From Embleya hyalina (lineage in GTDB: Bacteria > Actinomycetota > Actinomycetes > Streptomycetales > Streptomycetaceae): a DNA stretch of 64,000 bases. This document shows positions 9,100 to 18,484 of the stretch, piece by piece. A model generated the notes under the pieces. That model did no database searches. It worked only from the letters and a program-made list of their open reading frames with translations, and was not told the DNA's origin. Each line of letters opens with the position of its first letter. Within the stretch, counting starts at the first letter, position 1. The DNA lies in contig NZ_BIFH01000027.1 in assembly GCF_003967355.1 (NCBI RefSeq), positions 124,001-188,000 on the forward strand. Direction: 5' to 3'. Made by a program: the position numbers and the translations under genes.

Positions 9100-9687
9100 A
9101 TGCCGCCCGACACCGCACGCACCCGAGCCAAACTTCTCGACGCCGCCCGCGCGGAGTTCGCCGAGCACGGCATCGCCGGCGCCCGCGTCGACCGCATCGC
9201 CCTGCGCGCCGGGGTGAACAAGGAGCGCATCTACGCGTACTTCGGCAACAAGGAGCAGCTCTTCCAGCACGTGCTGACGGAGTCGCTCCAGGAGCTCAAC
9301 ACGGTCGTCACGATGCCCAACGACGACCCGGCCGAGTACATCGCCCAGGTGTACGACTTCTACTGCGCCCGCCCGGAATTGCTCCGGCTGCTGGTGTGGG
9401 AGGCGTTGTACTACGGGCACGACCCGGTCCCGGACGAGGAGCGGCGAGTCACGAGCTACGCCGCGAAACTTCAGGAGTTCGCCGATCACCTCGGCGTGAA
9501 GCCCTCGCCCGACGTCGCCCAGCTGCTCTACTCGCTCATCGGCGTCGCCGCCTGGCAGCAGACGATGCCGCAGATGTCGCGGGTACTGCTCGGGGCCGAC
9601 TCGGAGTCCGAGGAGGCCCGGGCGAACCGGCGCAAGCACCTCATCGAGTTCACGCGAGCGTCCATCGCGTCGATGAAGCAGTCATAG
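9100..9687 (+). CDS. TetR-family transcriptional regulator
   Basis: A 195-residue regulator with the TetR DNA-binding domain at residues 5-55: TRAKLLDAARAEFAEHG, then the helix-turn-helix VDRIALRAGVNKERIYAYFGNKEQLF. The C-terminal all-helical domain, where an effector would bind, is WEALYYG-containing and of the common actinobacterial type. It is divergent from the J-domain gene over a 179-bp gap that probably contains both promoters. The hairpin 9697-9724 follows its stop closely. Ligand and targets are unknown. Confidence 0.9.
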   Translation: MPPDTARTRAKLLDAARAEFAEHGIAGARVDRIALRAGVNKERIYAYFGNKEQLFQHVLTESLQELNTVVTMPNDDPAEYIAQVYDFYCARPELLRLLVWEALYYGHDPVPDEERRVTSYAAKLQEFADHLGVKPSPDVAQLLYSLIGVAAWQQTMPQMSRVLLGADSESEEARANRRKHLIEFTRASIASMKQS

Positions 9688-9696
9688 TGCGCACGG

Positions 9697-9724
9697 CCGG
9701 ATGAAGGGTCCACCCTTCATCCGG
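9697..9724 (+). terminator. Hairpin after the TetR gene
   Basis: Two 13-base arms (9697-9709 and 9712-9724) form a near-perfect palindrome ten bases past the TetR stop codon. There is no T-tract, as is common for terminators in this GC-rich group. Confidence 0.6.
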
Positions 9725-10065
9725 CATGCCCACGAACGTGCCGTCCTTCCGGCGCGCTCTCCTCGAAGGAAGGCACGGTCGGGGCCCGCCCTCCCCCGGG
9801 CACCCCGCACACGCGGCGGCCGGCACACCCCATGCCCCCGCCGCCCGCACACCCCGTCCCCCGCCGCCCCGAAGGCGCGACCGGGATCGGCGACCGCGCC
9901 GGAACACCCCGCCGGCCCGGTCCACGACACGAAGCCCTCGTGCGCGGCAACGCGCACGAGGGAATCGCCCCCGAGCCGTCCCGCGCCCCGTGCTTCACCC
10001 CGGTCGGGCCGGCGGTCGTCCCGTCGCGACGAGGCAATCGGCCCGGGCAGCCCCCGACCCCCGAG
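9725..10065. other. Gene-free GC-rich stretch with a bidirectional hairpin
   Basis: No convincing gene is seen. The stretch is Pro/Arg-coding-like low-complexity GC sequence on every frame. It ends with a 12-bp perfect stem with a GCAA loop (9935-9946/9951-9962), which can terminate both the TetR gene and the converging DUF2252 gene. Confidence 0.55.
9935..9962. terminator. GCAA-loop terminator hairpin
   Basis: The arms 9935-9946 and 9951-9962 are perfectly complementary around a GCAA tetraloop. The hairpin lies between two converging genes and fits a bidirectional terminator. Confidence 0.6.
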
Positions 10066-11448
10066 TCAGACCCCGGTCTCGGCCGGCAGCCGTCCCGACC
10101 GCACGGCGGCGAGCAGCTGCTCGTGGTCGGCCTCCGTGCGATCCGCGTACCGCACCGCGAACCGCGCGAACGCGTCCTCCAGCCGGTCGTTCTTCCCGCA
10201 GTAGCCGGCCAACACCTGCGGGTCCACCGAGTGGCTGTGCGCCCGGGCCAGCAGCGCGCCGGTCATCCGCGCGTAGTCGTCTATCTCGTGCGCGGCCAGC
10301 AGCGTCGCGTCGATGCTGCCCTTCATATTGCGGAACCGCCGCACCATGAAGTCGCGCCCGTCGATCGAGGTCCAGCCGAGCAGCGCGTCGGTGCCGGCCT
10401 GCATCCACTTCTGCCCGACCACCACCCGACGCCCCTCGTGCTCGACCCGGGTGGGCGGCAGATACGGCGCCAGCGCCGACGGACGGGCCTCCTTCACCTG
10501 CAGCACCAGCGGCTCGTCGCCGTTGCCCAGGAGCAGCACCACATAGGCCCGGGTGCCGACGCTGCCGGTACCGACCACCCGGAACGCCACGTCCTCGACC
10601 GCGAACCGGGCCAACAGCGGCCGCCGCTCGGTGGAGAGGGTGTCCACGTAGCTCTCCAGGCCGCCCGCCACCGCGCGGGCGAGGTCGTCGTCCACCGCGG
10701 TGAGCACCGGCGGATCGGGGACGAAGTGCCAGGTGCCGTCGGAGCGCCGCGCGGTCGACTTGGCCGCGAACCGCGCGCTGGTGTTGCGCCGCGCTTTCGC
10801 GGTGACCTGCGCCAGCAGCCCGGACAACTCGTCCGCGTCCGCGTGCGCCACCAGCGAGTCGTCGGCGATCGCGTTCCAGGCCTGGAGCACGGGCATCCCG
10901 GCGAGCAGCGCCATCGTCTTGCGATAGGACGCGGCGGCGTCGTAGGCGGCCGCGTGGCACGCGTCCGCGTCCAGCCCACCGACCCGACCCGCCACCACGA
11001 GCGAGGCCACCAGCCGCTTGAGGTCCCACTCCCACGGTCCCTGCACGGTCTCGTCGAAGTCGTTGAGGTCCATCACGAGCCGACCCTCGGCCGTGCCGAA
11101 CACCCCGAAGTTCGCCGCGTGCGCGTCACCGCAGATCTGTGCGGTCAGCCCCGTCACCGGCTCCGCCGCCAGATCCGCCGCCATCAGGCCGGCCGCCCCG
11201 CGCAGGAACGCGAACGGCGAGGCCGCCATCCGCCCGATCCGCAACGGCACCAGGTGTTCGAGCCGCCCGGCGTTGGAGCGCTCGACGCTCTCCACCACGT
11301 CCGGCCGATCCACCGCCGGCTCGAACGCCGCGTGCGCGGACCGCGACACCCGCTCGCGCAGGCCCTTGCCCAGCGCCTTGGACGCGACATCCGACCTGTC
11401 CCGAAAACCCGGAACGATGAATTCCCGCCCCATCGAAGTCCCCGACAT
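10066..11448 (-). CDS. DUF2252 domain protein
   Basis: The start chosen is ATG at 11446-11448 (MSGTSMGREF) because a GGGGAGGAT site lies nine bases upstream; the longer open frame would run through a tRNA gene. The 460-residue product carries the DUF2252 fold, distantly related to aminoglycoside/choline kinases: FLRGAAGLMAADLA, the GDAHAANFG loop (the catalytic-loop equivalent), and DLNDFDETVQGPWEWDLKRL (metal-binding equivalent). The substrate is unknown. It stands alone, downstream of tRNA-Leu and its terminator. Confidence 0.85.
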   Translation of the reverse strand: MSGTSMGREFIVPGFRDRSDVASKALGKGLRERVSRSAHAAFEPAVDRPDVVESVERSNAGRLEHLVPLRIGRMAASPFAFLRGAAGLMAADLAAEPVTGLTAQICGDAHAANFGVFGTAEGRLVMDLNDFDETVQGPWEWDLKRLVASLVVAGRVGGLDADACHAAAYDAAASYRKTMALLAGMPVLQAWNAIADDSLVAHADADELSGLLAQVTAKARRNTSARFAAKSTARRSDGTWHFVPDPPVLTAVDDDLARAVAGGLESYVDTLSTERRPLLARFAVEDVAFRVVGTGSVGTRAYVVLLLGNGDEPLVLQVKEARPSALAPYLPPTRVEHEGRRVVVGQKWMQAGTDALLGWTSIDGRDFMVRRFRNMKGSIDATLLAAHEIDDYARMTGALLARAHSHSVDPQVLAGYCGKNDRLEDAFARFAVRYADRTEADHEQLLAAVRSGRLPAETGV

Positions 11449-11510
11449 GTACCGATCCTCCCCGGACGCAGCCCACGACCGGCCATGCAGACACACGGCC
11501 CGGCATACGA

Positions 11511-11541
11511 AAAGGCCCCAGGTCGATGACCTGGGGCCTTT
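11511..11541 (-). terminator. Terminator of tRNA-Leu
   Basis: The arms 11511-11524 and 11528-11541 pair perfectly over 14 bases with a three-base loop, seven bases past the mature 3' end of tRNA-Leu. On the minus strand the stem ends in a short T-run. Confidence 0.8.
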
Positions 11542-11547
11542 GCTCGG

Positions 11548-11631
11548 TGCGCGAGGGGGGAGTTGAACCCCCACGCCCTTTCGGGCACTGGAACCTGAAT
11601 CCAGCGCGTCTGCCTATTCCGCCACCCGCGC
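11548..11631 (-). tRNA. tRNA-Leu (CAG)
   Basis: An 84-nt class II tRNA with a long variable arm. The acceptor stem pairs GCGCGGG (5') with CTCGCGC (3') with one G-U pair. The anticodon loop TTCAGGT gives anticodon CAG, reading CUG codons, the commonest Leu codon here. The discriminator is A and the CCA end is not encoded. Confidence 0.95.
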
Positions 11632-12018
11632 GAGCAATCAAAGATTAGCACGGGCCCGAGGCCCATTACGAATCCTTACCCGCGGCCCCCATGGCTCACA
11701 CCATGAGCACCCGTATGGCCACCCAGAGCAACCAACGGTTCATCTTTCCGTACCGGGATCCCCACGACCCCCGCCTCTCCGGCATGCTTGCCCTGCACCG
11801 TACGGTGAACGGGCTTCGACCCGGTCCACGCACACGGTCGCGGCACAACTACTGCAAGCGAGCCACCGAGGGGTCGACAGGGTGTAGGAATCCCTGTGAA
11901 AGCCAACACTCCTTACAGTGGCCACGGTAGGGAACCGCGCCCGTTTCCCACGCGTGGATACGATCAGTGAGCAGACTGTAGGACCGGACCGGCCGATCGC
12001 GTACGGAAGGAGGTGCCC
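11632..12018. other. Upstream region of the fhaA-pknB operon
   Basis: 387 bp separate tRNA-Leu from fhaA. No supportable gene is seen; the short open frame at 11691-11930 has no ribosome binding site or recognisable product. The region should hold the promoters of the divergent tRNA and operon, but no clear -35/-10 pair can be named. Confidence 0.5.
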
Positions 12019-12903
12019 GTGGGTCCCCTGAAGAAGTTCGAGCAACGGCTCGAGGGCCTGGTCAACGGCGCCTTCGCCAAGGCGTTCAAGTCGGATGTCC
12101 AGCCCGTCGAGATCGCCAGCGCGCTCAAGCGCGAGTGCGACAACAACGCGACGATCTGGAACCGAGACCGCACCATGGTCCCGAACGACTTCGTCGTCGA
12201 GCTCGGACAACACGACTATGAGCGCCTGAGCCCGTACGTGCAGCAACTCGGCGGTGAGCTGGCGACCGTGGTGCGCGACTACGCGCAACAGCAGCGCTAC
12301 TCGTTCATCGGCCCCGTCGAGGTCCACTTCGAACATGCCGACGATCTGGACACCGGTCTGTACCGGGTGCGCAGTCAGGCACTCGCGGGCAGCCAGTCCC
12401 ATCTGGATCAGCAGCAGCCCCCGCAGGCATCGCCCTTCCCGGGCGGGGGGCCGCAACCCGAGCAGCCACCGCAGGGTTATGGATACGGTCGACCCGGCGG
12501 GCCACCCCCGCCCGGGGTGCCCGCACCGCCTCCCTTCGGCCCGCCCGGGACCCCGGGAACGCCGCCCCGGCCACAGCCGGGAGAGCAGGCCGGCTACGGT
12601 CAGACTCCGCCGCCGGCACCACGGCTGCGTACCTGGCTGGAGGTCAACGGGGTGCGTCACGAGCTCACCGCCCCGGTCGTGAAGTTGGGCCGCAGCACCG
12701 ATGTGGAAGTTCGCGTCGACGATCCGAGCGTTTCGCGGCACCACGCCGAGATCCGCGTAGGCGCCCCGGCGTCGATCACGGACCTCGGTTCGACCAATGG
12801 GATCGTCGTCGACGGCCAGCACTGCCAACGTGCCGGCCTGCGGGACGGATCGCGCATCGTGCTCGGCAGCACCACTGTCGTGTTCCGCCAAGCCGAGGGG
12901 TGA
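12019..12903 (+). CDS. fhaA: FHA-domain signalling protein FhaA (DUF3662)
   Basis: The GTG at 12019 is chosen because the AAGGAGG site at 12006-12012 precedes it at proper spacing; the GTG at 12013 directly abuts that site. The 294-residue protein has an N-terminal DUF3662 domain (residues 1-115, FEQRLEGLVNGAFAK), a long Pro/Gly/Gln linker, and a C-terminal FHA domain with GRS, SRHHAEI and STNG motifs (about residues 215-292) that binds phosphothreonine. In actinobacteria FhaA links PknB to cell-wall assembly. It opens the operon whose last gene encodes that kinase. Confidence 0.93.
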   Translation: MGPLKKFEQRLEGLVNGAFAKAFKSDVQPVEIASALKRECDNNATIWNRDRTMVPNDFVVELGQHDYERLSPYVQQLGGELATVVRDYAQQQRYSFIGPVEVHFEHADDLDTGLYRVRSQALAGSQSHLDQQQPPQASPFPGGGPQPEQPPQGYGYGRPGGPPPPGVPAPPPFGPPGTPGTPPRPQPGEQAGYGQTPPPAPRLRTWLEVNGVRHELTAPVVKLGRSTDVEVRVDDPSVSRHHAEIRVGAPASITDLGSTNGIVVDGQHCQRAGLRDGSRIVLGSTTVVFRQAEG

Positions 12904-12913
12904 CAACGGGCGC

Positions 12914-13453
12914 ATGTCTGAGCTGACCCTCACCGTTATGCGGTTGGGTTTCCTCGCTGTGCTGTGGTTGTTCGTGATCGTCGCCGTACAGGTGATCCGT
13001 AGCGACCTCTTCGGCACACGCGTGACTCAACGACCCACGCGGCGCAGAACCGCCGCGCCGGCCGCAGCCGGAGGAGGTGCCACTCCGCCTCCGCAGGCGC
13101 AGCCGGCCCCGCCTCCGCAGCGGCAGCAGGCCCGGCCCCGCCGCGGCCAACGCAACAACAGCCCGAGCAAGCTGGTGATCACCGAAGGCTCGCTGACCGG
13201 CACGACGATAAATCTGACGGATCAGCAGATCACCATCGGCCGGGCACACGACTCGACCATCGTGCTGGACGACGACTACGCGTCGAGTCGGCACGCCCGC
13301 ATCTACCCTGCGCCCGACGGCAGCTGGGTGGTCGAAGACCTCGGGTCGACGAACGGTACCTACCTGGACCGTACGCGCCTGACCGGTCCGACCCCCGTGC
13401 CGCTCGGTGCGCCGATCCGCATCGGCAAGACCGTTATCGAGCTGCGCAGGTAG
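12914..13453 (+). CDS. fhaB: FHA-domain membrane protein FhaB (FipA-like)
   Basis: A 179-residue protein starting at ATG 12914, ten bases after fhaA. An N-terminal transmembrane helix (LGFLAVLWLFVIVAVQVI) is followed by a basic, Pro/Gln-rich linker and a C-terminal FHA domain with IGRAHDSTIVLDDDYASSRHARI and STNGTYLD. FHA domains bind phosphothreonine, so this protein is expected to dock onto phosphorylated partners at the membrane, under control of PknB and PstP encoded downstream. Confidence 0.92.
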   Translation: MSELTLTVMRLGFLAVLWLFVIVAVQVIRSDLFGTRVTQRPTRRRTAAPAAAGGGATPPPQAQPAPPPQRQQARPRRGQRNNSPSKLVITEGSLTGTTINLTDQQITIGRAHDSTIVLDDDYASSRHARIYPAPDGSWVVEDLGSTNGTYLDRTRLTGPTPVPLGAPIRIGKTVIELRR

Positions 13454-13458
13454 CCTGA

Positions 13459-15048
13459 ATGAGCCTCTCTCTCCGCTTCGCCGCCGGATCCCACAAGGGC
13501 ATGATCCGAGAAGGCAACGAGGACTCCGGGTATGCCGGTCCTCGCCTGCTCGCGGTCGCCGACGGCATGGGCGGGCAGGCAGCGGGCGAAGTCGCCAGCT
13601 CCGAAGTCCTGTCCACCATCGTCGAACTCGACGAGGACGTGCCCGGGGCCGACCTGCTCGACGCGCTGCGTTCGGCGGTCGATCGCGCCAACGACCGACT
13701 GCGTGTGATGGTCGACGACGATCCCCAGCTCGAGGGCATGGGGACCACGTTGACCGCGCTGTTGTGGACGGGGAGCCGACTCGGCCTCGCCCACATCGGC
13801 GACTCCCGCGCCTACCTCCTGCGCGACGGCGCCCTGGAGCAGATCACCCAGGACCACACCTGGGTGCAGCGCCTGGTCGACGAGGGTCGGATCACCGAGG
13901 AGGAGGCCGACCACCATCCGCAGCGCTCGCTGCTGATGCGCGCGCTGGACGGGCGCGGCCACGTCGAGCCGGACCTGTCGGTGCGCGAGGCCCGGCCCGG
14001 TGATCGGTACCTGATCTGCAGCGACGGCCTGTCGGGGGTGGTCAGCCGGGAGACGATGGAGACCACCCTCCTCACCTACGGCAATCCGAACGACGCGGTC
14101 CAGGAGCTGATCCAGCTCGCGCTGCGCGGCGGCGGCCCGGACAACATCACCTGCATCGTCGCGGACGTGGTCGATCCCTCCGACCAGCCCTCCGACAGCC
14201 CGATCGTGGTGGGGGCGGTCGCGGCCGTGGTGGACGACACCACGACGCTGCCGAACACCCCGGCCTCCCGGGCCCGGGAGTTGACCGCCGGCGAGTACGA
14301 GACCGAGGCCCTGGTCTCCGAGCCGGGCAGCCGGCGCAAGCCCAAGCCGAAGTCCACCCTGCGCAAGACGCTGCCCATCTGGGGCGGCGTCGCGGTGCTG
14401 GTGGCGGCGCTCGGCGGCGCCTACTACTGGACCCAGACGCAATACTTCGTGGCCGACAAAGGAGACCACGTAGCGATCTACCGGGGCATCGACTCGAAGA
14501 TCCTGGGCATCAACCTCGCCAGCACGTACCAGAGTTACGACGAGGTGAAGCTGTCCCTGATCGGCCAGCCCAACCGGGACGCGGTCAACAGCACGCTCGA
14601 CGCGACCAGCCTGAGCGACGCACGGCACACCATCGACCGGCTCAAGCGGCAGGCCGACGTGTGTCGCAGGTCGTACTCGGCGCAGGACACCAAGAAGACC
14701 GAGAGTCCCGGCAACCCCGGCGCCCAGCCGGCGGGCAGCGTGGACGCGTTCCCCCAGCAGGTCCAGGGTCTCCCGGTGGCGCTGCAGACCAACCTGCCGG
14801 CCGCCAAGCACACCTCGACCACGGCCTCGCGCAGCAACCGGAGTTCGACCGCGCCGCCCACCGAGCCGGGCGGTCGGGGCAAGGGCGGCACGACCACGAG
14901 CCCGAGTGCCCCGGCGAGTTCGGCACCACCGAGTACGACACCACCGGCGGCGACACCGGAGGCACCCGCGGCGGGGCTGAGCGCCGAAGAGACCGAGCTG
15001 GCCAAGCAGTGTTATCCGCGACCGGCCGGAACCGCCGGAACGAACTGA
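13459..15048 (+). CDS. pstP: PP2C-family Ser/Thr phosphatase PstP
   Basis: A 529-residue protein. Residues 1-240 form a PP2C phosphatase domain with metal-binding motifs ADGMGGQAAGE, GDSRAYLLRDG, SDGLSG and GGPDNIT. One transmembrane helix (LPIWGGVAVLVAALGGAYYW, about residues 305-325) leads to an extracytoplasmic region ending in a Thr/Ser/Pro-rich tail of about 90 residues. It should reverse phosphorylation by PknB on FHA proteins and cell-division targets. The gene starts six bases after fhaB. Confidence 0.94.
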   Translation: MSLSLRFAAGSHKGMIREGNEDSGYAGPRLLAVADGMGGQAAGEVASSEVLSTIVELDEDVPGADLLDALRSAVDRANDRLRVMVDDDPQLEGMGTTLTALLWTGSRLGLAHIGDSRAYLLRDGALEQITQDHTWVQRLVDEGRITEEEADHHPQRSLLMRALDGRGHVEPDLSVREARPGDRYLICSDGLSGVVSRETMETTLLTYGNPNDAVQELIQLALRGGGPDNITCIVADVVDPSDQPSDSPIVVGAVAAVVDDTTTLPNTPASRARELTAGEYETEALVSEPGSRRKPKPKSTLRKTLPIWGGVAVLVAALGGAYYWTQTQYFVADKGDHVAIYRGIDSKILGINLASTYQSYDEVKLSLIGQPNRDAVNSTLDATSLSDARHTIDRLKRQADVCRRSYSAQDTKKTESPGNPGAQPAGSVDAFPQQVQGLPVALQTNLPAAKHTSTTASRSNRSSTAPPTEPGGRGKGGTTTSPSAPASSAPPSTTPPAATPEAPAAGLSAEETELAKQCYPRPAGTAGTN

Positions 15049-15058
15049 GGGGAACGCC

Positions 15059-16720
15059 GTGAGCAACACGACGATCACCCCCCAAGCCGCACCGAATCGC
15101 CGCAACACCGAGTTGATGATGCTCGGATTCGCGGTCCTGGTGCCGATGCTGGCCTACGCCAACGTGGGACTGGCGGGGGACGGGTCACTGCCCATGGGCA
15201 GCCTGATCAAGTACGGCTTCGGCCTCGGCGTCTTCGCGGGTATCGCGCACCTGCTGGTCCGCAAATTCGCGCCGTACGCCGACCCGCTGCTGCTGCCGTT
15301 GGCCACGTTCCTCAACGGCATGGGCCTGATGTTCATCAATCGGCTCGACCTGGACATCGTCAAGGGCATCGGCCTGGGCGGCAGGCACGGCACCGCGGCG
15401 GCCGGTTCGCAGCTGATGTACTCGGCGATCGGCATCGGGCTGTTCGTGGGCATCGTGGTGCTCCTGAAGGACCACCGGCTGCTCCAGCGCTACACGTACA
15501 CGTTCATGGCGCTCGCGCTGGTCCTGCTCGTGTCGCCGATCCCGTTCCCGGGCGACATGTACGGCGCGAAGATCTGGATCCGGCTCGGCCCGTTCAACTT
15601 CCAGCCCGGCGAGTTCACCAAGATCGTGCTGACGATCTTCTTCGCGGGTTACCTGATGGCCAAGCGCGACGCGCTCGCGCTGGCCAGTCGCAAGGTGATG
15701 GGGCTGTACTTCCCGCGCGGTCGGGACATGGGCCCGATCGTGGTGGTCTGGCTGCTGAGCATCCTGATCCTGGTGTTCGAGCGCGACCTCGGCACCTCGC
15801 TGCTGTTCTTCGGCCTGTTCGTGGTCATGCTCTACGTGGCCACCGAGCGCACGAGTTGGCTGCTGTTCGGTCTGTTCATGGCCATCGGCGGCGCGGTCGT
15901 GGTCGGCACGCTCGAACCGCACGTGCACGACCGCGTGGCGGCCTGGCTGGATCCGCTGGCCGCCTACAACGGCAGCGGGTCGGTGCAGTCCGAGCAGCTG
16001 GCCCAGGCCCTGTTCGGCTACGGGACCGGCGGCCTGCTCGGCACCGGCCTCAACCAGGGGCACCCGACCGAGATCGGCTTCGCCGCACGCAGCGACTTCA
16101 TCCTGACCACGGTCGGCGAGGAGTTGGGCCTGGCCGGGATGATGGCCATCTTCATGGTGTACGCGCTGCTGATCGAGCGTGGTCTGCGTACCTCGCTGGC
16201 CGCGCGCGACCCGTTCGGCAAACTGCTCGCCGCCGGCCTGTCGGTCACCATCGCGCTCCAGGTCTTCGTGGTCGCGGGCGGGGTCACCGGCCTGATCCCG
16301 CTGACCGGTATGACGATGCCCTTCCTGGCCCAGGGCGGCTCGTCCGTGATCACCAACTGGGCGCTGGTGGCGATCCTGATCCGGATCAGCGACACCGCCC
16401 GCCGACCCGCGCCGCCCGCCGGGACCTTCGACCCGGGCGCGCAAGTGGCTCCCCGGCGTGGCTCGCACGCCTCGGGCCGCGACGGCACCCCGGCCGGGGG
16501 CACCACCCCGCCGCAGCCGAGCGCGACGCCCGCCGACGGTTCGTCCGCTCCCGATCCCGAGGCGCTGACCGTGGCGGGCGGGGTGCCGAGCGCCCCCGGC
16601 GGCCCGCCTCCGGGCGGCTCCGGGACGCCGCCCAGACCATTCGTACCCCCGCCGAACCCCGGCGGCGGAGCCCCGTTCGGCCCACCGGGCCAGGGCGGCT
16701 CCGGCGGGCCGAACCCGTGA
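15059..16720 (+). CDS. rodA: Peptidoglycan polymerase of the RodA/FtsW (SEDS) family
   Basis: The start is GTG 15059, eight bases after GAGGGG. The 553-residue protein has about ten membrane helices and SEDS signatures including FQPGEFTKI, the catalytic-loop region and FLAQGGSSVITNWALVAILIRI near the end of the membrane part. SEDS proteins polymerise lipid II glycan strands with a class B penicillin-binding protein, encoded next. Residues from about 448 onward form an unusual Pro/Gly-rich cytosolic tail of roughly 105 residues that is not part of the SEDS fold. Confidence 0.93.
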   Translation: MSNTTITPQAAPNRRNTELMMLGFAVLVPMLAYANVGLAGDGSLPMGSLIKYGFGLGVFAGIAHLLVRKFAPYADPLLLPLATFLNGMGLMFINRLDLDIVKGIGLGGRHGTAAAGSQLMYSAIGIGLFVGIVVLLKDHRLLQRYTYTFMALALVLLVSPIPFPGDMYGAKIWIRLGPFNFQPGEFTKIVLTIFFAGYLMAKRDALALASRKVMGLYFPRGRDMGPIVVVWLLSILILVFERDLGTSLLFFGLFVVMLYVATERTSWLLFGLFMAIGGAVVVGTLEPHVHDRVAAWLDPLAAYNGSGSVQSEQLAQALFGYGTGGLLGTGLNQGHPTEIGFAARSDFILTTVGEELGLAGMMAIFMVYALLIERGLRTSLAARDPFGKLLAAGLSVTIALQVFVVAGGVTGLIPLTGMTMPFLAQGGSSVITNWALVAILIRISDTARRPAPPAGTFDPGAQVAPRRGSHASGRDGTPAGGTTPPQPSATPADGSSAPDPEALTVAGGVPSAPGGPPPGGSGTPPRPFVPPPNPGGGAPFGPPGQGGSGGPNP

Positions 16721-16754
16721 CCGCCGCACCGCACGTCCAGGGGAGGGAAACACC

Positions 16755-18278
16755 GTGAACAAGCCGTTGAGGCGGGTCTCCGTCTTCTGTCTGATCCTGG
16801 TCGCGGCACTGATGCTGCGGGCCAACTGGGTCCAGGTCGTCAAGGCCGACGACTACGCGAACAACAGCCACAACAAGCGGGCGATCTACGAGAAGTACTC
16901 GCACCCGCGCGGCGACTTCCTCGTCGAGGGCAAGCCGATCACCAGCTCGGTCAAGACCGACGACAAGCAGTACGAGTTCCTGCGCAAGTACGAGTTCGGC
17001 CCGATGTACGCGCCGGTCACCGGCTTCATCTCGCCGTTCGTCGGCAAGAACCTGCTGGAGAGCATCGACGACGACATCCTCAGCGGCAAGGACAGCCGGC
17101 TGTTCGTGCGCAAGGTGCTGGACACGGTGACCAACAAGGGCACCCGGGGCGGCAACGTCGCGCTGACGATCAACGCCAAGGCGCAGGAGGCCGCGTACAA
17201 CGGCCTCAAGGACAAGACCGGCGCGGCGGTCGCGATCGACCCGGACACCGGCAAGGTGCTGGCGATGGTCAGCACGCCGTCCTACGACCCGAACGTGCTG
17301 GCCCAGAACGACCGCAACGCGGTCGCGAAGGCGTACGACGGGCTCACCCTGGACACGAACAAGAAGCGCAAGACTCCGGACACGAACTTCGATCCGAAGA
17401 TGCCGATGGACAACCGGGCGCTGCGCTACACCTACGCCCCCGGCTCGACCTTCAAGCTGATCACCGCTGCGGCAGCGCTGTCCACGGGCCAGTTCAAGCC
17501 CGACACCGTGCCGACCGTCCCGCTGAGCGGTGGCAAGCTCTTCTACCCGAACTCCAACCAATTCCTGCCCGACTCGCACCCCGCGGAATGCGCGGGCGCT
17601 TCGCTCCAGAAGGCCCTGGAGCTGTCCTGCAACACGGTGTTCGCCAGCGTCGGTCAGCAGGTCACCCAGGAGAAGGTGAAGGCGCAGGCCGACGCCTTCG
17701 GCTTCAACAACTTCGGTAAGGGCAGCCAAAACCCGCTGGACATCCCGAGCCGGGCGGCGATGAGCGTGTTCCCCACCGGATTGGACCAGGGCCAGCTGAT
17801 GCGCTCGTCGATCGGCCAGGACAGCGTGGCCGCGACGCCCCTGCAGATGGCCATGGTCGTCGCGGGCATCGCGAACAACGGCAAGGTGATGAAGCCCTAC
17901 GTCGTCGACGAGTTGCGGGCGCAGAACCTCTCGGTGCTCGAGAAGACCCAGCCGCAGGTGGCCGGTGAGGCCATCACCCCCGAGGTCGCACAGATGCTCC
18001 AGGACATGATGAAGGGCGTGGTGGACAACGGCACCGGCAAGAGCGCCCAGATTCCCGGGGTCACCGTCGGCGGCAAGACCGGCACCGCACAGCACGGCGA
18101 GAACAACAACAAGAACCCCTACGCCTGGTTCGTCTCCTACGCCAAGGGTGCCGACGGCAAGAAGGTCGCCGTAGCGGTCGTGGTGGAGGACAGCGACGCC
18201 GAGCGCAACGAGATCAGCGGCAGCGGCCTCGCCGGGCCCATCGCCAAGGCAATCATGGAAGCCGTGGTCAAGAAGTGA
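16755..18278 (+). CDS. pbpA: Class B penicillin-binding protein PbpA
   Basis: A 507-residue peptidoglycan transpeptidase starting at GTG 16755 behind AGGGAGGG. It has an N-terminal signal anchor (VFCLILVAALMLRANW), a dimerisation region, and a transpeptidase domain with the three catalytic motifs in order: STFK (near residue 230, acylated serine), SCN, and KTGTAQ near residue 440. It cross-links peptides outside the membrane and pairs with the RodA-type polymerase encoded just upstream. In mycobacteria PbpA is a PknB substrate, consistent with this operon. Confidence 0.94.
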   Translation: MNKPLRRVSVFCLILVAALMLRANWVQVVKADDYANNSHNKRAIYEKYSHPRGDFLVEGKPITSSVKTDDKQYEFLRKYEFGPMYAPVTGFISPFVGKNLLESIDDDILSGKDSRLFVRKVLDTVTNKGTRGGNVALTINAKAQEAAYNGLKDKTGAAVAIDPDTGKVLAMVSTPSYDPNVLAQNDRNAVAKAYDGLTLDTNKKRKTPDTNFDPKMPMDNRALRYTYAPGSTFKLITAAAALSTGQFKPDTVPTVPLSGGKLFYPNSNQFLPDSHPAECAGASLQKALELSCNTVFASVGQQVTQEKVKAQADAFGFNNFGKGSQNPLDIPSRAAMSVFPTGLDQGQLMRSSIGQDSVAATPLQMAMVVAGIANNGKVMKPYVVDELRAQNLSVLEKTQPQVAGEAITPEVAQMLQDMMKGVVDNGTGKSAQIPGVTVGGKTGTAQHGENNNKNPYAWFVSYAKGADGKKVAVAVVVEDSDAERNEISGSGLAGPIAKAIMEAVVKK

Positions 18279-18484
18279 GCCATGGCACACGATCACCCCG
18301 ATAGTCACTCCGAGCACTACTGCAATCAGATATCGACGTGCCCTCGTGGCTCGGGTGTGACGGCTCGCCGAGCCGCCGCACCGGTACCGTGTCGGAGAAC
18401 GTGCCGGACCGTTGGGGCAATCACCGCGGTACCGGCCGGCCGAAGACCGAAGGCCGTGGACCGGTAAGGGAAGGGCTGGAAGTT

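Noticed and set aside
11691-11930. A 79-residue frame upstream of fhaA
   Set aside because: No ribosome binding site, odd composition, lies in the expected promoter region.
16386-18317. A 643-codon minus-strand frame opposite pbpA
   Set aside because: It mirrors the codon bias of the real gene and has no motif; pbpA is well supported by catalytic motifs.
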